Below, piece by piece: positions 51,306-58,330 of a stretch of DNA of 64,000 nucleotides (the stretch's first letter is position 1; each line of letters opens with the position of its first letter). The notes below the pieces were generated by a model. That model was given only the letters and a program-made list of their open reading frames with translations. It was not told the origin of the DNA and made no database searches. The stretch spans positions 2,448,501 through 2,512,500 of the forward strand of contig NZ_VFML01000001.1 of NCBI RefSeq assembly GCF_006715045.1, given 5' to 3'. The DNA is from Amycolatopsis cihanbeyliensis. Its GTDB lineage: Bacteria > Actinomycetota > Actinomycetes > Mycobacteriales > Pseudonocardiaceae. The translations under genes and the position numbers were made by a program.

Positions 51306-51935
51306 ATGGCGAGGACGAAGGACCCCGCGGTCCGCACCCTGCTCATCGAGCGGGCCGCACAGCTGCTGCGCACCCGCGAGCCGATCACCCTGCGCTCACT
51401 GGTGGCCGGGACCGGCGTGTCGACAATGGCCGTCTACACCTACTTCGGCGGCATGGACGGCATGTGGCAGGCACTGCGCCAGGAGGGATTCACCCGGCTG
51501 GCGGCCAGGTTCGCGACCTTGGACCCGTCCGAGGACCCGGTTCGGGACCTGACCGCCCTGGTCGCCGCCTATCTCGGCAACGCACTGGACCATCCCGACC
51601 TGTACCGGGTCATGTTCGACGCGACCTTCGACCTGGAAGACCTGGAGGCCGCGGACGCGACGCTGGAGTACCTGGTGCAAGCCGCCGAACGTGGCAGGAA
51701 GGCAGGCCGCTTTCGCGCCGACATCGACCCGCTGGAACTGGCGACCCAGACCTGGACCGTCGCCCACGGGCTGGTCTCGCTGGTCGCGGGCGGCCCCCTG
51801 CCGCGCCGGACGCTCGGCAACGGCATCCCGCTGCTGAGCGCGCTGTTCACCAGCACCGGAGACGACCCTGGCAGGTGCCTGCGGTCGGTGGAGAGCGGCT
51901 GGGAGACGCTACCCCTGCTCGGTGCGCAGTCATGA
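51306..51935 (+). CDS. TetR/AcrR family regulator
   Basis: 209 aa. HTH: LLIERAAQLLRTREPITLRSLVAGTGVSTMAVYTYFGGMDGMWQALRQEG. C-terminal domain resembles TetR_C WHG/33-type with DPVRDLTALVAAYLGNAL. ATG 51306. The gene ends at 51935, right where the mosaic segment with WYL-gene and ACAD fragments starts, so its final codons may have been set by that rearrangement. Confidence 0.9.
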   Translation: MARTKDPAVRTLLIERAAQLLRTREPITLRSLVAGTGVSTMAVYTYFGGMDGMWQALRQEGFTRLAARFATLDPSEDPVRDLTALVAAYLGNALDHPDLYRVMFDATFDLEDLEAADATLEYLVQAAERGRKAGRFRADIDPLELATQTWTVAHGLVSLVAGGPLPRRTLGNGIPLLSALFTSTGDDPGRCLRSVESGWETLPLLGAQS

Positions 51936-51990
51936 TCGATCGTTCGGGTTCGGGGGCGATGGCGAGCCACTCCCAGGAGTCGGGTGCGGT
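51930..51990. other. Fragments of the WYL regulator 3' end
   Basis: Positions 51958-51990 are identical to 57406-57438 in the WYL gene (33 bp), and 51930-51957 resemble 57278-57300 at its stop with a few differences. The two pieces lie 100 bp apart in the intact gene, so this is a deleted, short copy in the same orientation. Confidence 0.75.
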
Positions 51991-51993
51991 TTT

Positions 51994-52743
51994 GCCATGG
52001 AGGCCTCCAGCGAGTTGGGCTTGCGGTTGTCCGCCATCCAGGCCGACTCCAGGGTCAGTGGGAACGCGGCAGTCCTCGAACCGCAGCACGGCGGTGTCCG
52101 AGGCACGAATACCGAGCTTGTGCTCCAGCCGGACCACCTCGAAGCCCGGTGTTCCCTTCTCCACCACGAACGACTTGATCGCGGCGCGGCCCTTGCTCTT
52201 GTCCAGGCTGGCCCACACCACCACGGCGTCCGCGCGCTGGCCGGCGGTGACGAAGATCTTCTCGCCGTTGAGCACGTACTCGTCGCCGTCCAGCCTGGCG
52301 GTGGCGGTGATGGCGGCCGAGTCCGAGCCGCAGCCGGGCTCGGTGATCGCCATCGCGGCCCACACGTTGGCGAATCGCTTGGACTGCTCCTCGTCGGCCA
52401 CCGAGGCGATCGCCGCGTTGCCGAGCCCCTGCCGCGGCATGGACAGCAGCAGTGCCACGTCGCCCCAGCACATCTCGATGGTGCCGAGCACGGTGTTCAG
52501 GTTCGCGCCGTTGCGGTTGCCCTTGGCGCCGTCGTCCTCGCGGCGCACGCCGGAGGCACCTGCGCCGCCTTCACCGGAGGAGTTCAGCCCGTCCAGCAGC
52601 GCGGCGAACATGTCCAGTTCGGCCGGATAGGCGTGCTCGGCACGGTCGTACTTGCGGGAGATGGGCCGGAACACCTCGGCCGCGGCCTGCCGCGCCTGGT
52701 TCAGCAGCGCGCCGGCCTTCTTCGGGGTTTCCAGGTTGATCAT
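51994..52743 (-). pseudogene. Duplicated, truncated acyl-CoA dehydrogenase (ACAD2 copy)
   Basis: Minus-strand copy of the second ACAD. Codons 1-228 are the same as at 49376. At 52059/52058 the copy jumps from 50060 to 50312, losing 251 bp and the frame, then matches up to 50376 (51994) and enters WYL-gene sequence. The frame stays open to 51847 but with an unrelated tail. It lacks the C-terminal catalytic region. Confidence 0.9.
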
Positions 52744-53034
52744 GAGAGTGGCCTTTCGCGAAGGGGGAGCCGGTAGCTCAGAGCAGGACTACAGCAGGAC
52801 AATGCCTTCCATGACGCCGATGGCGCGCAGGTCCCGGTACCACCGCTCGACCGGGTGTTCCTTGATGAAGCCGTGCCCGCCGAGCAGTTGCACCCCGGTG
52901 CTGCCGATCCACATGCCCTTGTCGGTCGCCAGTTTCCGCGCCAGCGCCACCTCGCGGGCATACGGCTTGCCCTGCTCGGCCCGCGCGGCCGCGCGCAGCA
53001 TCACCAGCCGCAGCCCCTCCAGCTCGATCGCGAT
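52059..53034 (-). repeat. Inverted repeat arm B, ~976 bp
   Basis: Reverse-complement copy of 49085-50060. On one side identity ends inside ACAD2, followed by a 65-bp block matching 50312-50376. On the other side it ends at 53034 within ACAD1, where XRE-gene sequence begins about eight bases later. Confidence 0.92.
52789..53034 (-). pseudogene. Duplicated 3' end of first acyl-CoA dehydrogenase
   Basis: The last ~82 codons of the first ACAD (from DIAIELEGLRLVML to GVMEGIVLL) with its stop and the intergenic spacer before the ACAD2 copy. No 5' part exists; upstream sequence on this strand is antisense to an XRE-gene fragment. Confidence 0.9.
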
Positions 53035-53041
53035 ATCGGCC

Positions 53042-53191
53042 ACCTCGCCGAGGCGCGCGATCTCGCGCCAGACCGGGGTGCGGTATCAACCGCTCGGCGA
53101 AACCGTCATCCGCCAGCTCGTCGAGCGCGCACCCCGACGTAGGGGCACCGAGTTCTCGACCCTGGCCAAGCGCTACGGCGTCGTGGGCTGA
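53042..53191 (+). pseudogene. 3' fragment of an XRE regulator gene
   Basis: Reads as the C-terminal ~48 codons of the regulator at 55572-56786: AEARDLAP-like start, then QPLGETVIRQLVERAPRRR, GTEFSTLAKRYGVVG and the TGA. It differs from that gene at scattered bases (for instance R for H and I for M), so it comes from a paralogue rather than a recent copy. The 5' part has been replaced by the ACAD duplication. Confidence 0.85.
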
Positions 53192-53205
53192 CCGGGATAC
53201 CGGCG

Positions 53206-53241
53206 CTGGGCCTGTCCGGCCGATCCGCCGGACAGGCCCAG
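53206..53241. terminator. Strong bidirectional hairpin
   Basis: A 15-bp inverted repeat, CTGGGCCTGTCCGGC (53206-53220) / GCCGGACAGGCCCAG (53227-53241), with a 6-nt loop between the XRE fragment and the convergent DUF1062 gene. Confidence 0.88.
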
Positions 53242-53244
53242 GAC

Positions 53245-53794
53245 TCAACGCTTGAGCGTGAAGGTGAAGTCGCTGGAGGACCTTGCCGCTCAGCCGGACT
53301 GACGAAACGAGCTTGCCGCCCACGATCAGTCTCTCGACCTCGGCCCGCGACAAGCCGCAGCCTTCAGCAATCAGTCGCACCGGCCGGACCGGGATCCGCG
53401 CCGCAAAGCGGACCGCGACGTCGATCACCTCGCGGTCCAGGCCATCCGTTTCGCCGGTATCGAGACGCCAGGCGTTGTCCCAGTCGAGGGCAAGGCGATT
53501 GCGACGCCGAAAGCCCGGATCCTCGAGCAGCTCGGCCGCAAGGCCGGGGTCGTTGTCATGCAGCCGGTCGAGCAGCTCAGGTCGTATGGAGCGGACATTG
53601 ATCCGCTCGATGACCGTGAGCTTTGTGGTCTCCCCGCAAGCGGAACAGAGCGCGAGGAGCCAGACGTCGATGAGCTTGTGGTTTGCGTTGACGCGAAACT
53701 TACCGCTTGTCCGGAAGCGCTCGGACGCGCAAACGTGGCACCGGCGACGAACGAGCGGCAGGCATACGGGTTCGACTACCCAGTTTTCGGACAC
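53245..53794 (-). pseudogene. DUF1062 zinc-ribbon protein, frameshifted near its end
   Basis: GTG 53794 starts a protein with two C-x-x-C pairs (RCHVCASERF and LCSACGE) and the DUF1062 ending LIAEGCGLSRAEVERLIVGGKLVSSVRLSGK. Right after that, the family's usual SDFTFTLKR end is in the next frame: one extra C in GTCCTCCAGC near 53273-53279 shifts it, with the proper TGA at 53245. Without the shift the protein would be ~183 aa. As sequenced, the frame reads on into the ACAD copy to 52778. It could be a sequencing error or a recent lesion. Confidence 0.72.
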
Positions 53795-53880
53795 AGAAAG
53801 TACACCTGTTCAGTGAGAAATTCACCGCAAAAAGAGCACGTGCGCATACGCGACGCGCGACAATCAGCGCTCGGGAGATC

Positions 53881-54129
53881 TCACAGGGTGTACAACGGCA
53901 CGTCCTTGACTAGACGACTTGGGTCGGTAGCAAGGTAACGACACACAGCCGCTCTGCTCCACCGGTTTTCGAGCGCCTCACCACCAGCTTCCGCCCGGCG
54001 GATCAGGTGCCGTAGGACGCCGACGAGATCAACGGCTGGGACTGTGGTGGGACGGCTGACGTGGTCAGCGAGCTCTTTCGAGTGCTCAAGCAGGCCGAGC
54101 TGTTTGTGGCACGGCAGTCCAGACCACAC
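53881..54129 (-). CDS. Small hypothetical protein at the distal end of the CRISPR array
   Basis: 82 aa from a GTG at 54129 that lies in the degenerate last CRISPR repeat. The body (ELADHVSRPTTVPAVDLVGVLRHL, then ENRWSRAAVCRYLATDPSRLV) has the composition of a real protein. I do not recognise the family. The missing convincing start suggests the gene may have lost its 5' end to the array. Confidence 0.4.
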   Translation of the reverse strand: MWSGLPCHKQLGLLEHSKELADHVSRPTTVPAVDLVGVLRHLIRRAEAGGEALENRWSRAAVCRYLATDPSRLVKDVPLYTL

Positions 54130-54334
54130 CCTCGCATGCGCGGGGAGCACGACTCCGAGGGTCGGTCGGACAACCTGACCACGGGACCATCCCCGCGTGC
54201 GCGGGGAGCACTCCTCGCTGTCCTTGCTGTTCTTGCCCATGTGCGGACCATCCCCGCGTGCGCGGGGAGCACTCCTTATATAGTGCTGTGCATCAACGCT
54301 GAAATGGGACCATCCCCGCGTGCGCGGGGAGCAC
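54122..54334 (-). CRISPR. Type I-E-like CRISPR array, 4 repeats and 3 spacers
   Basis: Repeats at 54122-54150 (degenerate), 54183-54211, 54244-54272 and 54306-54334. The consensus read on the minus strand begins GTGCTCCCCGCGCACGCGGG and is 29 nt, as in actinobacterial type I-E systems. Spacers are 32, 32 and 33 nt. By analogy to the E. coli repeat, transcription is on the minus strand with the leader at the right; the decayed repeat at the left then is the old, trailer end. No cas gene is in the window, so the array is either orphan or served by cas genes elsewhere. Confidence 0.92.
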
Positions 54335-54430
54335 ACTTCCTGAACTGCGACGATGCGGACCGAAACACCGTTTCTACTTCACTTCGTGGCGAGTGTAGCC
54401 GAGGAAACGGAACCAGCCCTCCACCGAGTG

Positions 54431-54470
54431 GGCCCCGGCGCGCAAGGAGTGCGAAGGAAGCGCCGGGGCC
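54431..54470 (-). terminator. Terminator of the micro-operon
   Basis: An 11-bp inverted repeat GGCCCCGGCGC (54431-54441) / GCGCCGGGGCC (54460-54470), loop 18 nt, located 46 bp after the stop of the last small gene and before the CRISPR leader side. Confidence 0.75.
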
Positions 54471-54516
54471 CATGCCGCCGGTACCAGGGGAAGTGGGACC
54501 GGCAGCAGTCCAGAGG

Positions 54517-54624
54517 TCAGCAGCCGCACCACCAACCCATCGAGAAGGCGATCGACTGGACCAGCGACAAGGCCAGGGCGAGCAGGACCAGCACCAGCAA
54601 CGGGCGGTCCCGACGCGGGATCAC
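54517..54624 (-). CDS. 35-aa membrane peptide
   Basis: GTG 54624 overlaps the stop of the zinc-ribbon-like gene (GTGA). The peptide is PRRDRP followed by a single hydrophobic helix (LLVLVLLALALSLVQSIAF) and a short SMGWWCGC tail with two Cys. The positive N-terminus predicts an N-in single-pass topology. Function unknown; too small for most annotation pipelines. Confidence 0.6.
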   Translation of the reverse strand: MIPRRDRPLLVLVLLALALSLVQSIAFSMGWWCGC

Positions 54625-54830
54625 CGCCGTGTCCCATTCGCCCGGTCACCATTCGGTGCCTCGTGGAACTGCTCGCACCGCGTGGCGTGCTCGGCGGTCG
54701 GGTAGATCGACTGGCAATGCCAGCAGGTGCGGGCCTCCCGCGTCAGCCGCGGCCACCCGGCGATCTCGGCATCGCTCGCCCGCAGCGGCACAAACTGCGA
54801 CGGCGGGCAACGACGGCTTCGACGGCTCAT
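54621..54830 (-). CDS. 69-aa cysteine/histidine-rich protein
   Basis: ATG 54830. Contains C-W-H-C ... H ... C ... H (RTCWHCQSIYPTAEHATRCEQFHEA), a plausible single zinc site. It overlaps the upstream tiny gene by ATGA and the membrane peptide gene by GTGA, so the three are translationally coupled. Possibly a DNA- or RNA-binding regulator; unproven. Confidence 0.62.
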   Translation of the reverse strand: MSRRSRRCPPSQFVPLRASDAEIAGWPRLTREARTCWHCQSIYPTAEHATRCEQFHEAPNGDRANGTRR

Positions 54831-54934
54831 GCCGATCCCCCACGCCACCGATCAGACGCCAGCAGCACGTCGGTGTGCCCGTCACCGTCGTCCCTGGCGG
54901 TTGCACGGTCCGCACGTCCACCATCGTTGTCCAT
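54827..54934 (-). CDS. 35-aa acidic peptide
   Basis: ATG 54934 opens a short Asp-rich frame (MDNDGGRADRATARDDGDGH, ending WRGGSA). Support comes mainly from the ATGA overlap with the next gene. The frame extends upstream without an ATG (…WSLFAQVTDLDDVV), so the real start might be earlier at a GTG or TTG/CTG. It is divergent from the NUDIX gene. Confidence 0.45.
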   Translation of the reverse strand: MDNDGGRADRATARDDGDGHTDVLLASDRWRGGSA

Positions 54935-55052
54935 GACCACATCGTCAAGGTCGGTGACCTGCGCGAACAGCGACCAAAACCAGGGTTTGATAGGGACGGC
55001 ATGCGGCTTCTATGCCGTTCACGCCCAGAAGCCGACGAGGTAGCCTCGGCAT

Positions 55053-55541
55053 GTGGATCTCCTGCCGTTCGACCAGTACGTGGCCTCGCTCAACCGCAAG
55101 CGGATGTCCGCCGGAGTTCTGTTCCTGGACACCCGATCTCGCGTTTTGCTGATCGAGCCCTCCTACAAACCGCACTGGGACATCCCCGGTGGAGCGGTCG
55201 ACGCTCGGGAGGCGCCGTGGACGACGGCGCTTCGTGAGGTGCGTGAAGAGATTGGCATTGACCGACCACTCGGCCGTTTGCTCGTCATCGACTACGTATC
55301 GGCGGATGGGCGAATGCCTGAGGGTGTCGCGTTTATTTTCGACGGTGGCCAGATCTCCGAAGCCGAGGTAAGCGAGTTAACGCTCACCGATCCTGAGATT
55401 CTGTCGGCCCGGCTACACACACTTGATGAAGTCGCCATGATGGTGAAGCCGACACTCGCGACGCGTCTGGCTGTAGCCATCGAAGCCGCCGACGGTGGGG
55501 AGTTGGCGCTGTGCGAAAACGGCAAGCGCGTGGCAGGATAA
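55053..55541 (+). CDS. NUDIX hydrolase
   Basis: 162 aa. The Nudix box is complete: GGAVDAREAPWTTALREV followed by REEIGI, near residues 47-70. It hydrolyses a nucleoside diphosphate linked to another moiety; substrate unknown. GTG 55053 has no Shine-Dalgarno, consistent with a leaderless start. 30 bp before the XRE gene, so they probably share a transcript. A GGCAT-N9-ATGCC inverted repeat lies just upstream, near 54998-55016. Confidence 0.92.
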   Translation: MDLLPFDQYVASLNRKRMSAGVLFLDTRSRVLLIEPSYKPHWDIPGGAVDAREAPWTTALREVREEIGIDRPLGRLLVIDYVSADGRMPEGVAFIFDGGQISEAEVSELTLTDPEILSARLHTLDEVAMMVKPTLATRLAVAIEAADGGELALCENGKRVAG

Positions 55542-55571
55542 GCGGGCTGTGTACAGGTCATAGGAGAACTC

Positions 55572-56786
55572 ATGACGGTCAGCCGGCCTCTGTCTGAGAA
55601 CCTTGCCCGTATCCGCAAGGCTCAAGACCTGTCTCAGGAACAATTGGCAGAGGCCGCATCGATCAGCGTCGACACCGTCGCTCGGATAGAGCAAGGAACT
55701 CGAGCAACCAGCCGACCAGCCACCTTGGGCAAGCTCGCCGCCGCGCTGGATGTCTCTGTGGAGAGTTTGCTCGGATACGAACCCGCCCGCCATCCTGCCG
55801 ATCTTGACGCGTCGCAGCTACGACATGCAATCACGACGAGCGGCGGCATTCCGGGCCTCGACGAGTTCGCAGATACCGAGGACCTGGTACCCCTACCTCA
55901 CCTGGCTCAAGCAGCGCACAGCGCCTGGCGTGCCTATGTCGACGGTCGTCACGAGAGACTCCTCCACACGCTCCCAGCCGTGCTGGCCGACGCACGGCGT
56001 CTGGTACAGGTCGCCACCGACGAGGAGAAGGCAGGCGCGTATCGCGTGCTGTCCGCGGCCTACCGGGTGGGTAGTGGGATTGCTGGCCGCATGGGGCTGG
56101 ACGATCTTGCTTGGTCCGCAGCGGAGCGTGCGGTAGACGCCGCTCGTCACTCCGACGCCCCCGAGATCGAAACCGCCATCTCGCTGCGGTACCTCGCATG
56201 GACCCTGGTAAGGCAGGGACGACTCGAGGAAGCCGAACGGGTCGCGGTGACCACCGCGGAGCGGATCCAACCAGCGATGCTCGACCGCGACCCGGCCCGC
56301 GCCGGCGTATTCGGCAACCTGCTGTTCAACGCCGCGACCGCGGCCTTGCTGGGTCGACGTGTCACGCAAGCCACGGACCTGCTCACTGAAGCACACAGCG
56401 CCGCCATCCGAGCAACAAAGGACACCTCCAACGAAGCCGCGATCTTTGGTCCCCGCGTCGCTACCCTCCAGCAGATCGACAGCGTAGCCAGGGCTGGTGA
56501 TTCAGAGCAGGCTTTACACCTGGCCGACGCGGTACCGAAAGCACGGGGTGAGGTTCCCGCGTTCTGGGAGGCTGGTCACCGGTTGCGGCTCGCCACGGCT
56601 GCCCTTGACCTTCGTCAGGACCGGCGTGCCGTCTTCTTCCTCGCCGAGGCGCGTGATCTCGCGCCGGACTGGGTGCGGCACCAACCACTCGGCGAAACCG
56701 TCATGCGCCAGCTCGTCGAGCGTGCACCCCGGCGTAGGGGCACCGAGTTCTCGACCCTGGCCAAGCACTACGGCGTCGTGGGCTGA
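55572..56786 (+). CDS. XRE-type regulator with TPR-like C-terminal region
   Basis: 404 aa. The HTH covers residues 8-70 (LARIRKAQDLSQEQLAEAASISVDTVARIEQGTR). The rest is a helical repeat region of TPR type (AYRVLSAAYRVGSGIAGRMG, AISLRYLAWTLVRQGRLEEAERVA). Such actinobacterial regulators usually sense a peptide or metabolite. ATG 55572 after GGAG. Its 3' end has a diverged paralogue fragment at 53042-53191 and a related family fossil at 61032-61291. Confidence 0.92.
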   Translation: MTVSRPLSENLARIRKAQDLSQEQLAEAASISVDTVARIEQGTRATSRPATLGKLAAALDVSVESLLGYEPARHPADLDASQLRHAITTSGGIPGLDEFADTEDLVPLPHLAQAAHSAWRAYVDGRHERLLHTLPAVLADARRLVQVATDEEKAGAYRVLSAAYRVGSGIAGRMGLDDLAWSAAERAVDAARHSDAPEIETAISLRYLAWTLVRQGRLEEAERVAVTTAERIQPAMLDRDPARAGVFGNLLFNAATAALLGRRVTQATDLLTEAHSAAIRATKDTSNEAAIFGPRVATLQQIDSVARAGDSEQALHLADAVPKARGEVPAFWEAGHRLRLATAALDLRQDRRAVFFLAEARDLAPDWVRHQPLGETVMRQLVERAPRRRGTEFSTLAKHYGVVG

Positions 56787-56856
56787 CCGGGATCTCGACG
56801 CTAGGCGTCGGGACTGGAAGCAGTTGCACCTGCCCAGCTTCTGACGCACTGATTCC

Positions 56857-57231
56857 ATGCGCCAGAACTCGCGAGCGTGACCTTACCCCTTCGACGAGGT
56901 CCCGTGGGACGAGATCGCCTCATGGTTCCACGAAATTGCTGCGAAATACCCGAATTTCCGTCATCTCGCCGACATCGTCGACAGCGTTCTGACCTGCCGT
57001 GGTGACCTATACCTGGCTGGGCTCACGTCGATGCACGACCTGGTGGTCACGGCTCGGCCAGTGCCAGAGTATCCGCGCGTCGAGGTCGTCGTTGTCCGAT
57101 CGCCATCGTCCGGATATGACGATCGGATCCGCCGAACCAGCGAGGCGGCCGTGCCGCTGTTCTGGCGATTCATGATCGAAAAATTCAGCGTGGCGCCAGC
57201 ACGACCCGAAGCCACCGGACACCACGCATGA
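56857..57231 (+). pseudogene. Hypothetical gene with an in-frame TGA near its start
   Basis: ATG 56857 gives MRQNSRA then TGA (56878-56880); the same frame then runs open to 57231 with protein-like content (FDEVPWDEIASWFHEIAAKY, DIVDSVLTCRGDLYLAGLTS, VPLFWRFMIEKFSVAP). No other ATG or GTG occurs until MHDLVV at 57031, deep in the protein. Either the gene is dead through CGA-to-TGA, or only a 66-aa C-terminal piece is made. Family not recognised. Confidence 0.5.
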
Positions 57232-57279
57232 CGCCTCGCCGGCTCTGCCACGGGTGAGGTCTTCGGGAAGACATCATGA

Positions 57280-58266
57280 TCAATAGCTCGGGTTCGGGGG
57301 TGCCGAGGACGCCGCGCGGCTGATCCGGTCGGCGAGTTCCTTCGACCGCTCGATCAACTCCGGCGGACCCTCGATGGTGTAGGGGACACCGACCATGGGC
57401 AGGGTGATGGCGAGCCACTCCCAGGAGTCGGGTGCGGTGACGAAGCGGCAGTGGTGCTCGTCGACGGCCTCCAGCGAGCCCGCCTCCGGGATGAGCCGCT
57501 CCGAGACCACGGCGAGCGGGGCGGCGAACCGGACGATGCCCTGGTGCCGGGTGATCGGGTAGCGGGCACTGTTCTGCACGAAACTCACCGGCCCCTCGGG
57601 CGGCAGCTCGCGCGGGATGAACGTGGTGCCGGGCACGGTAAGACCCGAGATCCGGTCGAGCCGGAACGTCCGCCAGTCCGCCCGGTCGCGGTCCCAGCCG
57701 AGCAGGTACCAGCGGCGGCCGAGTAACACCTGGCGGTAGGGCTCGACCTGCCGCTCGGTGTGCTCGCCTCGCCTGCTGGTGTAGTCGAAGCGGACGTGCT
57801 GACTCGTGTGCGCGGCGGTACCGAGCAACTCCAGGGTCCGCAGGTCCAGTGGCCGCGACGAGCGGGTGACCAGGTCGATCGAGGCCGACACCGCCCGCAG
57901 CCGGTGCCGCAGGCGGGACGGCAGCACCTGCTCCAGCTTGCGCAGCGCGCCGTCGGCGGCGCCGTCCGTGCCATCCACCTCGGCATGGGCGGCGAAGCGC
58001 AGGCCGATGATGGTGGCCACCGCCTCGTCGTCGGTGAGCAGCAGCGGGGGCATCGCCCGTCCCGCGACCAGCCGGTAGCTACCGCCGGGACCCCGGGTGG
58101 AGGACACCGGGTAACCCAGCTCGCGGAGCCGGTCCAGATCCCGGCGGAGGGTGCGCGGCGAGGTGCCGAGGCGCGCCACCAGTTCGGTCGCGGGCCACGC
58201 CCGGCCGTCCTGGAGCAGGGACAGCAGCTCCAGCATCCGCGTGCTCGGGCTGTTCAGTGTGGTCAT
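57280..58266 (-). CDS. WYL-domain transcriptional regulator (HTH_11 + WYL)
   Basis: 328 aa. DeoR-like HTH (RMLELLSLLQDGRAWPATEL, LGTSPRTLRRDLDRLRELGYPV), then the WYL domain with YRQVLLGRRWYLLGWD and RTFRLDRISGL. WYL domains sense nucleic-acid or nucleotide ligands and often regulate DNA-damage or defence genes. Divergent from a UvrA-like gene with an operator in between. A short copy of its 3' end appears at 51930-51990. Confidence 0.93.
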   Translation of the reverse strand: MTTLNSPSTRMLELLSLLQDGRAWPATELVARLGTSPRTLRRDLDRLRELGYPVSSTRGPGGSYRLVAGRAMPPLLLTDDEAVATIIGLRFAAHAEVDGTDGAADGALRKLEQVLPSRLRHRLRAVSASIDLVTRSSRPLDLRTLELLGTAAHTSQHVRFDYTSRRGEHTERQVEPYRQVLLGRRWYLLGWDRDRADWRTFRLDRISGLTVPGTTFIPRELPPEGPVSFVQNSARYPITRHQGIVRFAAPLAVVSERLIPEAGSLEAVDEHHCRFVTAPDSWEWLAITLPMVGVPYTIEGPPELIERSKELADRISRAASSAPPNPSY

Positions 58267-58286
58267 CACCGCTCAGCGTGCCACGA

Positions 58287-58311
58287 GTTGTGGTCATTAT
58301 GTGGCCACAAC
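58287..58311. promoter_or_regulatory. Operator/promoter between WYL and UvrA-like genes
   Basis: GTTGTGG-N11-CCACAAC is a 7-bp-arm inverted repeat midway between the two divergent starts, 20 bp from each ATG. TTGTGG may also serve as the -35 box for the UvrA-like gene, whose ATG at 58331 has no ribosome site. Confidence 0.65.
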
Positions 58312-58330
58312 TGTCCGTAGTCTCGCGGGC

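Noticed and set aside
51847..51993. Tail of the truncated ACAD2 copy as a novel fusion protein
   Set aside because: The tail is antisense to the TetR gene end plus WYL scraps; it is a by-product of the mosaic.
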